DNA of 64,000 nt from Paenibacillus amylolyticus (GTDB lineage: Bacteria > Bacillota > Bacilli > Paenibacillales > Paenibacillaceae): positions 614,360-678,359 of the forward strand of contig NZ_RIAS01000002.1 of the NCBI RefSeq assembly GCF_003719335.1. Reading direction: 5' to 3'. Position numbers and translations under genes: made by a program. Below, one piece after another: positions 8,866-17,043 of the stretch (the stretch's first letter is position 1; every line of letters starts with the position of its first letter). The notes under the pieces are model-generated. The model made no database searches and was not told the DNA's origin. It saw only the letters and a list, made by a program, of their open reading frames with translations.

Positions 8866-8888
8866 GGTGGTGCAATATACCCTATAAT
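8860..8888 (+). promoter_or_regulatory. sigma-A-type promoter for the cobalamin-riboswitch operon
   Basis: TTGTAA at 8860-8865 and TATAAT at 8883-8888 are separated by exactly 17 bases. The -35 box overlaps the cobC stop codon. The expected transcript start is near 8895, giving a leader of about 675 bases before btuF. Confidence 0.7.
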
Positions 8889-9040
8889 CACAACAGAAGT
8901 GTGACTCGGACGGACATATTTAGTGTGATGTGCTGAGAGGCCTGAACTGACGTGATTCGTGCGAAGAGCACTGCGAAAATGTTTGATCTGAATTAACCAT
9001 CTTTAACGACCAAGGGTCCCTCGTGCAAAGCTAATGTTCA
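8889..9040 (+). other. 5' part of the btuF leader, no gene seen
   Basis: About 150 bases lie between the promoter and the recognised cobalamin aptamer. They contain no credible ORF. I see CTGAGAGGCC near 8933 and several short GC-rich inverted segments, but no known RNA family. The stretch may hold extra leader structure. Confidence 0.4.
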
Positions 9041-9044
9041 AGGT

Positions 9045-9175
9045 GAACAAGGACAAGTTATGGTGCGCACAAGGGTAAAATGGGGAAGCTGGTGCAAATC
9101 CGGCACGGTCCCGCCACTGTGAAACAGGAGCCATCCTGTAAGTCAGATTACCAGCCCTGGACGTACAAGCCGGTG
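9045..9175 (+). ncRNA. cobalamin (adenosylcobalamin-class) riboswitch aptamer
   Basis: The B12-box core is unmistakable: GCTGGTGCAAATCCGGCAC followed by GGTCCCGCCACTGTGA at about 9088-9122, preceded by the conserved GGTGCGCACAAGGG side and followed by AGTCAGATTACCAGCC near 9140-9155. Such RNAs bind cobalamin and shut off transport and synthesis genes. A strong intrinsic terminator lies 90 bases downstream, so control is probably transcriptional. TGCGCACA (from 9064) can pair with TGTGCGCA (9211-9218), a possible part of the switching helix. Confidence 0.95.
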
Positions 9176-9268
9176 TTCCTTCGAGGAAAGGACAACGTTT
9201 CGGGCCATTCTGTGCGCATGGACAGTTATCTGCTGAACATGTATCCGGATTGCCGTATGCGAGACGTC

Positions 9269-9304
9269 ATCCCTCATCCTTTTAAGGATCAGGGATTTTT
9301 TTGT
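9269..9304 (+). terminator. riboswitch attenuator terminator
   Basis: ATCCCT-C-ATCCTT pairs with AAGGAT-C-AGGGAT around a two-base loop and is followed directly by seven T. This near-perfect terminator ends leader transcripts when cobalamin is bound. Confidence 0.9.
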
Positions 9305-9342
9305 TGTACACGATGTGGTGGAGTCATTTTATACACGTATAA

Positions 9343-9512
9343 CGGAGAGTGCAGAACCAATTCGGAGAAACGAAGTGCTCGCCTGAAAGCTTTCTACAAG
9401 AAAGCTACATCGAAAGCATACGCTTATCACCGAATTTTTCCTTTTGAATAAGGGAATTAAAAAAATCTGGGGGTAACAGCGATCGGAAAATGGTACTGTA
9501 ATCGGAGTGGCA
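9343..9512 (+). repeat. structured intergenic repeat, copy B (inside the riboswitch leader)
   Basis: Homologous to copies at 3722-3890 and 36231-36400. It begins CGGAGAGTGCAG. The AGCTTTCT/AGAAAGCT hairpin has an ACA loop, the small stem AAGC-ATAC-GCTT is kept, and the long stem is CCGAATTTTT...AAAAATCTGG. The ATCGGAGTGG end is at 9501-9510. It lies between the riboswitch terminator and btuF, 66 bases before the btuF start. Confidence 0.8.
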
Positions 9513-9570
9513 TCGTGTATATAACAAAAGCAACAACAATAGTACAGATAGAGAAGGGGAGTTTAAATCA

Positions 9571-10566
9571 ATGATTAAGAACTGGAAAGCACTCACATCC
9601 CTGTTGAGCGCAGCAATGTTGGCACTGGCGCTGGCTGGATGCGGTAATACCGCAACAAAAGAAGGAGCGGGCAGCTCACAGCAACCTGCACAGGAGCAGT
9701 CTCAAGAGCAAACACAAAAGGATCTTAAAACCCAATATCCACTGACCGTTACGGATGCAACGGGTGAGTCTTTCACTTTTGAAAAAGCACCAACCAAAAT
9801 CGTATCCGTATCTCCGGCTGAAACAGAGTCTCTGTTTGCCCTTGGGTTGGACAATGAAATTATTGGTGTTTCCGATTATGATGATTATCCGGAAGCGGCA
9901 AAAACAAAAGCAAAAATGGGCGGTATTAACAAGCCGAATGAAGAATCCGTTATTGCAGCAGATGCGGATATCGTATTCGGAGGCATTTCATTGAGTGAGG
10001 ATGCAGTGAAAAAGCTGCGTGATCTGGGCATCACCATTTTCAAAACCGATCCTAAATCCATTGACGATGTGATAAACAATATCGAAACATTCGGTAAAAT
10101 TACCGATCATCAAGAGCAGGCACAGAAGCTGATTACACAGATGAAGCAGGATGTAACAGATGTAACCGAAGCGGTCAAAGCCGTAAAACCAGAAGATAAG
10201 AAAAAAGTATACATCGAGTTCTCCCCAGGCTGGACGGTTGGTAAAGGTGAGTTCATGGATGAACTGATCACCGTAGCTGGAGGAATGAATATTGCTGCTG
10301 ATAAAGAAGGTTGGTATGAGATTAACGAGGAAAATGTGATTGCCTCCAACCCGGACGTTATTCTGTATACAAATGATGTTGTTGACGAAAATTCCAAAAC
10401 GCTGGATCAGATTATCAAAGCACGTAGCGGCTGGGATCAAATTACGGCGATGAAAAACAATGCTGTGATTGGACTGGATGCCAACTTGCTCAGCCGTCCG
10501 GGCCCACGTATAACTCAAGGGTTGAAAGATGTTGCCAAAGCGATCTATCCTGACCTGTTCAAATGA
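9571..10566 (+). CDS. btuF: corrinoid ABC transporter substrate-binding lipoprotein (BtuF-like)
   Basis: A 331-residue lipoprotein. A signal peptide with lipobox LALAGC ends at Cys24. A Ser/Gln/Glu-rich linker runs to about residue 50, then a two-lobed Fe/B12 periplasmic-binding domain starts with TKIVSVSPAETESLFALGL. This family captures cobalamin, cobinamide or ferric siderophores outside the membrane. The preceding cobalamin riboswitch and the following cobT-cobU-cobS genes make corrinoid the likely ligand. The start has GAAGGGGA 10-11 bases upstream. The stop overlaps btuC by ATGA. Confidence 0.9.
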   Translation: MIKNWKALTSLLSAAMLALALAGCGNTATKEGAGSSQQPAQEQSQEQTQKDLKTQYPLTVTDATGESFTFEKAPTKIVSVSPAETESLFALGLDNEIIGVSDYDDYPEAAKTKAKMGGINKPNEESVIAADADIVFGGISLSEDAVKKLRDLGITIFKTDPKSIDDVINNIETFGKITDHQEQAQKLITQMKQDVTDVTEAVKAVKPEDKKKVYIEFSPGWTVGKGEFMDELITVAGGMNIAADKEGWYEINEENVIASNPDVILYTNDVVDENSKTLDQIIKARSGWDQITAMKNNAVIGLDANLLSRPGPRITQGLKDVAKAIYPDLFK

Positions 10567-11609
10567 GCAGAAAGCTGATCCTGTTCGGAACGATGGGTGT
10601 GGTGCTGCTGGTGCTTACCGTGCTCATCTGTACGGGCATTGGTTCAGTGGCGCTGCCCATCCGGGACATCGCTGGTATTCTCGTTCACAACATGCCATGG
10701 GTGGGTGACTGGATTACACCCGATTGGAGCAAGGCTGCCGAACAGATTATCTGGAAAGTGCGCTTCCCGCGTGTCTTACTTGCGATGCTCGTAGGTGCTT
10801 CACTAGCAATTGCAGGGGCGGGCTTTCAAGGTGTGCTACGCAATCCTCTGGCTGATCCATTCACACTGGGGGTTTCCTCTGGTGCTTCGGTGGGGGCGGC
10901 ATTCCTGATATTCTTTGGTTTACAGTACGCTATAATTGGTATTTGGACACTGCCGCTGGTTGCTTTTTTGACCGGTGTAGTCACGTTATGGTTTGTGTTG
11001 TCGCTGGCTCGTGAAGGGCGGAAAATACCAACACACAGCCTGATTCTGGCAGGTGTGGTCATGCAAAGTTTCTTGGGGGCGGTCGTTTCCTTCCTATCGA
11101 CCATGTCGAAGCAGACAATCAATGAAATTATATACTGGACGATGGGAAGTCTGGCACTGCGCGGGTGGTCGTATACGACCATCCTTTTCCCGTATTTTCT
11201 GCTTGGATTAATTTTTCTATGGAGCCGGGCACGTTCGCTGAATGTCTTGGCACTGGGTGAACGTCAGGCAGCGCATATTGGTGTCGGTGTGGACAGGCTC
11301 AAGTTATCTGTGCTCGCTGTAGGTACATTGCTAACGGCAGGAGCTGTTTCTGTTTCAGGAGTCATCGGTTTTGTGGGCTTGGTTATTCCGCATATTTTGC
11401 GATTGCTGGTGGGGCCGGATTATCGATTGCTGGTACCTTTGTCTGCGATTGGTGGTGCGATTTTTATGGTATGGGCAGACACCATAGCTCGCTCCTTGCT
11501 GGCACCGACTGAAATACCGCTAGGCGTTGTGACCGCTTTTGTCGGTGCGCCATTCTTCGCTTACCTGTTGCATCGGAATAAAAAGCTGAGGAAAGGGATG
11601 ATGCCGTGA
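10563..11609 (+). CDS. btuC: corrinoid ABC transporter permease (BtuC/FecCD family)
   Basis: A 348-residue membrane protein with about ten hydrophobic segments, the FecCD fold. Signatures are RFPRVLLAMLVGASLAIAGA near residue 68, FQGVLRNPLADPFTLGVSSG near residue 90, GFVGLVIPHILRLLVG near residue 270, and the C-terminal LGVVTAFVGAPFFAYLL. It forms the membrane channel for the BtuF-bound corrinoid. It overlaps btuF and btuD by four bases each, so stoichiometric co-translation is expected. Confidence 0.93.
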   Translation: MSRKLILFGTMGVVLLVLTVLICTGIGSVALPIRDIAGILVHNMPWVGDWITPDWSKAAEQIIWKVRFPRVLLAMLVGASLAIAGAGFQGVLRNPLADPFTLGVSSGASVGAAFLIFFGLQYAIIGIWTLPLVAFLTGVVTLWFVLSLAREGRKIPTHSLILAGVVMQSFLGAVVSFLSTMSKQTINEIIYWTMGSLALRGWSYTTILFPYFLLGLIFLWSRARSLNVLALGERQAAHIGVGVDRLKLSVLAVGTLLTAGAVSVSGVIGFVGLVIPHILRLLVGPDYRLLVPLSAIGGAIFMVWADTIARSLLAPTEIPLGVVTAFVGAPFFAYLLHRNKKLRKGMMP

Positions 11610-12421
11610 CTGCCGAAAAAGATGATGCTGCCGCTGCTATGTTGGTAACTGTTGCACGGGCGGGCAAAACCTATGGTGATTATCATGCCCTGCATCCTAC
11701 CGATTGGCGAATTAAAGAAGGAGATTGGTGGGGTGTCGTTGGCCCAAATGGAAGCGGGAAATCAACACTACTCCAGCTTATTGCAGGAACGGAACCGTTA
11801 AGCGAAGGCCAGATCAGCATTGATGGTCGAGATATCGGATCATATAGTCGTAAGGAACTGTCACGCATGATTGCAGTTCTACAACAGGATGGCTTACCCG
11901 CAATTTCCTATCCGGTTCGAGATGTTGTTGAGATGGGACGTTATCCTTACCAAAACTGGCTAGGCCGTGAATCGGCAGAGGGAGCCCGTGTGGTGGACAG
12001 AGTGCTTGAAGAACTGGGACTCACGGAACTGGCAGATCGACCGCTGGATTCCCTTAGTGGCGGACAACGGCAGCGAGTAGCCTTGGCCAAGGTCATGGCA
12101 CAGGAGCCGCGATTACTATTGCTTGACGAACCAACGACGTTTCTCGATATCAAATATCAATTGCAGTTTATGGAGTTGTTAGCAGCATGGCAGAAGAAGA
12201 GCAACATTACGATTGTAGCGGTATTGCATGATCTCAATCTGGCTGCTTTGTTCTGCGATCATATCTTGGCTTTGCGTGAAGGCAAGGTAGTCGGAGAGGG
12301 GACACCTTATAGCTTGATGACGGGAGAGCAGATTCAAGAGATTTTTCGTGTTAAACCTGCGATGGTGTCCCATCCGGATCATTCGGTTCCTCAACTGTTG
12401 TTGCGGCGGGACATGGATTAA
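11606..12421 (+). CDS. btuD: corrinoid ABC transporter ATPase (BtuD-like)
   Basis: A 271-residue ABC ATPase starting with GTG within the btuC stop. Walker A is GPNGSGKST near residue 46, the signature LSGGQRQR is near residue 150, and Walker B LLLLDEPT is near residue 170, followed by the switch histidine in VLHDLNLA. It powers uptake through BtuC. A 45-base gap separates it from cobT. The transporter class is certain; the corrinoid specificity follows from context. Confidence 0.92.
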   Translation: MTAEKDDAAAAMLVTVARAGKTYGDYHALHPTDWRIKEGDWWGVVGPNGSGKSTLLQLIAGTEPLSEGQISIDGRDIGSYSRKELSRMIAVLQQDGLPAISYPVRDVVEMGRYPYQNWLGRESAEGARVVDRVLEELGLTELADRPLDSLSGGQRQRVALAKVMAQEPRLLLLDEPTTFLDIKYQLQFMELLAAWQKKSNITIVAVLHDLNLAALFCDHILALREGKVVGEGTPYSLMTGEQIQEIFRVKPAMVSHPDHSVPQLLLRRDMD

Positions 12422-12466
12422 ACGAGGCGGGATAGCCTCTATTTTGATGAAGGAAGTGCTGGTTGA

Positions 12467-13588
12467 ATGAAGAAGGAAGAACAGGTATTGGAGCAAGTAT
12501 TAAATAAGATTGCGGCTCCTGATTCAAAAATTGCTGCGGAAACGTCTGCTCATGTGGATATACTGACGAAACCGCCGGGTAGTCTCGGGAAATTGGAAGA
12601 ACTTGTGATTCGACTTGCAGGGATAACAGGCCAAACTCGTCCATGTTTTGATCGCAGGGCTGTGGTCGTCATGGCTGCGGATCACGGGGTCGTAGCTGAA
12701 GGAATCAGTGCTTTTCCAGCCGAAGTTACACCGCAGATGGTCATGAATTTTCTGGCTGGAGGCGCTGCAGTCAATGTCCTTGCTCGTCATGCCAGAGCCG
12801 AAGTGATTTGTGTCGATATCGGTGTAAATGCTGACCTTGAGCATGCCAACCTGCTCTCCCGCAACATTCGTAAAGGTACGGCCAACATGGCTCAAGGAGC
12901 CGCGATGACTCGGGATGAGGCCATTCGGGCTATTTTAGTAGGTGTGGATGTCGTTGCCGCAGAAGTGGCAAAAGGGACAGGGCTGTTTGTCACTGGAGAA
13001 ATGGGGATTGGCAACACGACGGCAAGCGCTGCAGTGATGAGTGCCCTGACCGGCGTTGCGCCAGTAGCTGCTGTTGGGAGAGGAACTGGCCTGGATGATG
13101 CAGGTGTGCTGCGCAAGGCTGCTGTGATCAGTCAAGCTTTGAGCGTTAACACACCTGACCCTGAAGATGCGCTAGATGTCCTGTGCAAGGTAGGCGGATT
13201 GGAGATTGCCGGACTCACCGGCGTTATTCTCGCAGCTGCGGCCCATCGCTGTCCAGTTGTTGTAGATGGTTTCATCTCGACAGCTGCGGCACTAATTGCA
13301 AGAAAGCTGGCTCCCCTGAGCACAGCTTATATGATCGCTTCCCATACTTCCCATGAGAATGGACATGCGGCTCTGCTGCGTGAGCTTGATTTGAAGCCGA
13401 TGCTGGATCTGGATATGCGCCTTGGAGAAGGCACAGGTGGAGTGCTCAGTTTGCATCTCATTGATGCAGCATGTTTGATCTTGAATGAAATGGCGACCTT
13501 TGCGAGTGCGGGTGTTTCAGACGGAACGAATCAGCCTTCCGACTCTGATTCCAAGGTATTACCTGCTCAGGGAGATGGCTCCCGATGA
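12467..13588 (+). CDS. cobT: nicotinate-nucleotide:dimethylbenzimidazole phosphoribosyltransferase (CobT)
   Basis: A 373-residue enzyme that makes alpha-ribazole 5'-phosphate from nicotinate mononucleotide and a benzimidazole base. Recognisable parts are LTKPPGSLGKLEEL near residue 30, VMAADHGVVAEGISAFP near residue 67, GEMGIGNTTASAA near residue 178, and the catalytic glutamate region DMRLGEGTGG near residue 315. A polar tail of about 25 residues follows the usual end. It overlaps cobU by ATGA. Confidence 0.94.
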   Translation: MKKEEQVLEQVLNKIAAPDSKIAAETSAHVDILTKPPGSLGKLEELVIRLAGITGQTRPCFDRRAVVVMAADHGVVAEGISAFPAEVTPQMVMNFLAGGAAVNVLARHARAEVICVDIGVNADLEHANLLSRNIRKGTANMAQGAAMTRDEAIRAILVGVDVVAAEVAKGTGLFVTGEMGIGNTTASAAVMSALTGVAPVAAVGRGTGLDDAGVLRKAAVISQALSVNTPDPEDALDVLCKVGGLEIAGLTGVILAAAAHRCPVVVDGFISTAAALIARKLAPLSTAYMIASHTSHENGHAALLRELDLKPMLDLDMRLGEGTGGVLSLHLIDAACLILNEMATFASAGVSDGTNQPSDSDSKVLPAQGDGSR

Positions 13589-14145
13589 GTGTGTTGGTTA
13601 CTGGGGGTGCTCGCAGTGGTAAAAGTTCGTTTGCCGAACGTCTGTGCATGCAGCGTTCTTCCGAAGCCTGGTATGTAGCCACTGCTCAGGCGTATGATGA
13701 CGAGATGCGTGAACGCATAACAATGCACCGGCAGCAGCGTGAAAGTTCCGGTTACCTCTGGCGTACGATGGAGGAACCCTTGGCTTTGCCTGCTCTAATT
13801 CAGCAGATGGGTGAAGGGCATACGGGCACGTCCGCACCAACGATTCTGGTGGATTGCTTGACTCTCTGGCTGACGAATGTGTTATTGGCCCATGAACATG
13901 ATGAAGGTCACGTGTTACAAGGTCATCTGGATGCACTGGTAGAAGCGGTCCAAACCTATCCCGGCTTGCTTGTGCTGGTTACCAATGAAGTAGGGGATGG
14001 AATTGTACCGGAATATAAGCTTGGTCGTGTGTATCGTGATCTGGCAGGTGTACTTAATCAGCGCATCGCAGCAATCTGTCGTGAAGTGTTTCTTGTCACG
14101 GTAGGCATTCCGATCGAATTGAAAAGTAAGGAGTATCGCTTATGA
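13585..14145 (+). CDS. cobU: bifunctional adenosylcobinamide kinase / adenosylcobinamide-phosphate guanylyltransferase (CobU)
   Basis: A 186-residue protein. The P-loop GGARSGKSS lies at residues 7-15. YVATAQAYDDEMRERITMH near residue 30 carries the nucleotide-binding and histidine region, and TNEVGDGIVPEYKLGRVYRD near residue 133 is family-specific. It phosphorylates adenosylcobinamide and adds GMP to give adenosylcobinamide-GDP, the substrate of CobS. It overlaps cobT and cobS by four bases each. Confidence 0.93.
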   Translation: MSVLVTGGARSGKSSFAERLCMQRSSEAWYVATAQAYDDEMRERITMHRQQRESSGYLWRTMEEPLALPALIQQMGEGHTGTSAPTILVDCLTLWLTNVLLAHEHDEGHVLQGHLDALVEAVQTYPGLLVLVTNEVGDGIVPEYKLGRVYRDLAGVLNQRIAAICREVFLVTVGIPIELKSKEYRL

Positions 14146-15041
14146 AGCACCACTCAGCGGGCTCGCCCGTTCCGCAGCGGAAACATGCGGCTGCAGCAGC
14201 CTTTCAATTTCTGTCTCGTTTTCCTGTGAAAATGCAGCTCGATTTTGTGCCGCCATTGCTACGCGAAAGTGTGGTGTATTATCCACTGGTCGGCGCTGCA
14301 ATCGGTCTATGTGTCTGGTTGGTCGCCGCTCTGAGTGGTGCGTTGCTTCCCGCATTTCCGGCGGCAGTTTTGACGTTGACCGTATGGGTCTGGCTTACCG
14401 GCGGGTTGCATCTCGACGGATGGATGGATACGGCAGATGGACTGCTCAGTTACCGCAGCCGCGAGCGAATGCTGGAGATTATGAAAGACAGCCGAGTGGG
14501 AGCGATGGGGGTTATCGCTTGTGTGCTGCTGCTTATGATGAAGGCGGCACTGATTGCTGACATGATTGCCCGCGGCAATTGGGGGTACGGTGTGTTACTG
14601 ATTTTGCCCATGATCTGGAGCCGATGGTTCATGGTTTATGCCATGTCAGCCTGGCCTAATGCACGGGGGGATGATGGACTTGCCGTTTTATTCAAAGGGC
14701 TTGGAGAGCGGAATGAAGTCCAGCGGGCACGCAGCGCTGCGATTGGACTTACGATGGTCTCAGGCGTCATTACAATGGCTGTCGTGTGGCTGTTTAAAAC
14801 GGATATAGCCATTGCAGATGCCATGGTTAGCGGGTTTGGGTCTCTCCCTTGGTGGCTGTATCCTGTAACGTCAGTCATCGTACTGCCTGTGGCGTGTTAT
14901 TATATAGGGCGATTTGTTGCTTCCCGGATCAGTGCCCGGCTCCGAGGGCTTACCGGAGATACGTATGGTGCCATGAATGAATTGTTGGAAGCGGCTTTAT
15001 TGACGGGGTTAAGCGTGCTTCAAGGACTGTTTTGGCTGTAG
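14142..15041 (+). CDS. cobS: adenosylcobinamide-GDP ribazoletransferase (cobalamin synthase, CobS)
   Basis: A 299-residue integral membrane enzyme that joins adenosylcobinamide-GDP to alpha-ribazole (phosphate), the last main step of cobalamin assembly. The metal-binding motif HLDGWMDTADGLLS is near residue 90, RDSRVGAMGVI-like KDSRVGAMGVIACVL is near residue 112, and GDTYGAMNEL is near residue 275. About six hydrophobic segments are present. The N-terminus is slightly longer than usual and basic. A gap of about 100 bases precedes cobQ. Confidence 0.92.
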   Translation: MKHHSAGSPVPQRKHAAAAAFQFLSRFPVKMQLDFVPPLLRESVVYYPLVGAAIGLCVWLVAALSGALLPAFPAAVLTLTVWVWLTGGLHLDGWMDTADGLLSYRSRERMLEIMKDSRVGAMGVIACVLLLMMKAALIADMIARGNWGYGVLLILPMIWSRWFMVYAMSAWPNARGDDGLAVLFKGLGERNEVQRARSAAIGLTMVSGVITMAVVWLFKTDIAIADAMVSGFGSLPWWLYPVTSVIVLPVACYYIGRFVASRISARLRGLTGDTYGAMNELLEAALLTGLSVLQGLFWL

Positions 15042-15140
15042 AGGTTGAACTGCCCAGAATTTTACTGGAGAATTTTCGTTTGGTTTGAGCATGATCGTTG
15101 TACAGCAAGTTAATCGCGCAAAAGACAGGAGTGAGGAACC

Positions 15141-16757
15141 GTGGAAGATCAGGTAAAACAACCAGCGGCTGTACTCATGCTGCAAGGCACGGCTTCTGAT
15201 GTAGGTAAAAGTGTCATTACAACGGCACTGTGCCGGATTTTCAAGCAAGATGGTTTCAGACCCGCACCGTTCAAGTCACAGAATATGGCGCTGAACTCCT
15301 ATGTTACGGAAGACGGCAAGGAGATTGGCCGGGCGCAGGGGGCACAGGCTGAAGCGTGTGGCATTGAAGCAACCACGGATATGAATCCGATTCTAATCAA
15401 ACCTGTGCGGGATATGCATTCACAGATCGTGGTGCATGGCGTTCCTTTTGCGCAGATGAGCGCGTCGGATTATCGTCAGCATTTCTTACCCGAAGCGAAG
15501 CAGACTGTTATGGATGCATTAAATCGGTTGCGCGATACATATGACATCGTATTAATGGAGGGAGCAGGCAGTCCGGCAGAGATTAACCTGAAAGATCGGG
15601 ATATTGTTAACATGAATCTGGCGGGATGGGCCGATGCGCCGGTTATTCTGATTTCTGACATTGATCGTGGTGGTGTGTTTGCTTCGATCGTGGGTACGCT
15701 CGAACTGCTGGAGTCACATGAGAAATCTCGTGTAAAAGGATTTATCATCAATAAGTTCAGAGGGGATCTCTCTTTGCTGCAGCCAGGGTTAGACTGGCTT
15801 GAAGAACGGACTGGAATACCTGTCCTGGGTGTATTGCCATACATAAGAGATATTCAGATCGAGGCAGAAGATTCGGTGGTGCTGGATTCCCTGCGGCATG
15901 GCAAAAAGGAACATATGGAACTTGACATTGCCGTAATCCGTTATCCACGTATCTCCAACTTTACGGACTTCGATGCATTATCCCGTGAACCGGACGTGAA
16001 TGTACGATATGTGACTTCACCGGAGGAATTGGGTAGCCCGGATGCCATTATTTTGCCGGGCACAAAAGATACGATCGGAGACCTGATTTATGTTCGGGAA
16101 TCGGGACTGGAACAGGCGATCCATTCTCACTCAGAGCTTGAACATGTTCAACTTGTAGGTATATGCGGCGGGTATCAAATGCTGGGGCAACACTTGTTTG
16201 ATCCGTATGCGGTTGAGGCAAACCAAGCCCAGGAAGCGGTGGGACTTGGCAGACTGCCGTTATCAACAACCTTCCTTCAGCACAAACAGACGGTCAGAGT
16301 TATAGGCAACGTACAGCCTGAACATCCCATTCGGCTACATGGCGGAAAACAAGTTGAGCCTTCGGCCATACCTGTTAAGGGATATGAAATCCATATGGGT
16401 GTAACGGAATGTCGCGAACCTGAACAGGTAACCGCTTTGTTTGAAATCGCTCATGCTGGCGGACAAGCCTTCTTGGAAGGATGGGGCACATCAGATGGGA
16501 AAGTGTGGGGAACGTACCTGCACGGTCTGTTTGAAAGTGATCAATTCCGGCGTTCCTGGTTGAACGGACTGCGTACAGCAAAAGGACTTGCTCCACTGGA
16601 GGAAACATACAGTGCTCAGGAGCGTAAAGAAATGGAGTTTGATCGAGTAGCTGCCTCTTTGCGCTCATCCCTGGATATGAAGCAAGTGTATGAGATTATG
16701 GGTGTGATACAGCCATTAGAAGTGCCTTATACCATTAATAATAATTTGTTTAAATAG
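15141..16757 (+). CDS. cobQ: cobyric acid synthase (CobQ/CbiP)
   Basis: A 538-residue glutamine-dependent amidotransferase that amidates adenosylcobyrinic acid a,c-diamide four times. The N-terminal synthetase part begins MLQGTASDVGKSVITTALCR, with the P-loop-like DVGKS. The class I-like glutaminase domain has the nucleophile in VGICGGYQMLG near residue 340 and His in WGTYLHGLFE near residue 460. The GTG start is preceded by AGGAG and GAGG. CobQ belongs to ring synthesis rather than salvage, so the rest of the corrin pathway is probably elsewhere in the genome. Confidence 0.93.
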   Translation: MEDQVKQPAAVLMLQGTASDVGKSVITTALCRIFKQDGFRPAPFKSQNMALNSYVTEDGKEIGRAQGAQAEACGIEATTDMNPILIKPVRDMHSQIVVHGVPFAQMSASDYRQHFLPEAKQTVMDALNRLRDTYDIVLMEGAGSPAEINLKDRDIVNMNLAGWADAPVILISDIDRGGVFASIVGTLELLESHEKSRVKGFIINKFRGDLSLLQPGLDWLEERTGIPVLGVLPYIRDIQIEAEDSVVLDSLRHGKKEHMELDIAVIRYPRISNFTDFDALSREPDVNVRYVTSPEELGSPDAIILPGTKDTIGDLIYVRESGLEQAIHSHSELEHVQLVGICGGYQMLGQHLFDPYAVEANQAQEAVGLGRLPLSTTFLQHKQTVRVIGNVQPEHPIRLHGGKQVEPSAIPVKGYEIHMGVTECREPEQVTALFEIAHAGGQAFLEGWGTSDGKVWGTYLHGLFESDQFRRSWLNGLRTAKGLAPLEETYSAQERKEMEFDRVAASLRSSLDMKQVYEIMGVIQPLEVPYTINNNLFK

Positions 16758-16869
16758 AACGTAATGAGGAAACTAACAATGTCTCTCACATTGCATATTG
16801 GGTAATATAATCAGTGGGCACGTAATAGTGAAACAGGATGTAGGTCAGAAAGCTTTCTTGAAATATCCA

Positions 16870-16904
16870 AAAAGAAACTCCGAAAAATGTGGAGTTTCTT
16901 TTTG
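16870..16904 (+). terminator. terminator after cobQ
   Basis: AAAGAAACTCC pairs with GGAGTTTCTTT around a nine-base loop and is followed by TTTTTG. It closes the corrinoid operon. The bases from 16758 to it hold no other feature I can support. Confidence 0.85.
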
Positions 16905-17043
16905 TCCTATATCAATTTAATGATTTTTATAAGTAATACAGAGGGAGCAGAGAGTTCGTAATACTTTCGCCATGTTTATTAGAGATTGAACTTGATATGC
17001 TAAATGCAAGTAAAAGCTAGAAGTACTAATTGGAGGAACTAAA

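Noticed and set aside
8925..8960. CTGAGAGGCC resembling part of a TPP riboswitch
   Set aside because: The other conserved THI-box parts are missing, so the match is too short.
9080..9451. Open reading frame running through the cobalamin riboswitch and terminator
   Set aside because: It overlaps the conserved B12 aptamer and attenuator, has no ribosome site and no protein-like composition.
16838..16860. AGAAAGCTTTCT as a possible fourth copy of the structured repeat
   Set aside because: Only this short palindrome matches; the flanks do not align with the three real copies.
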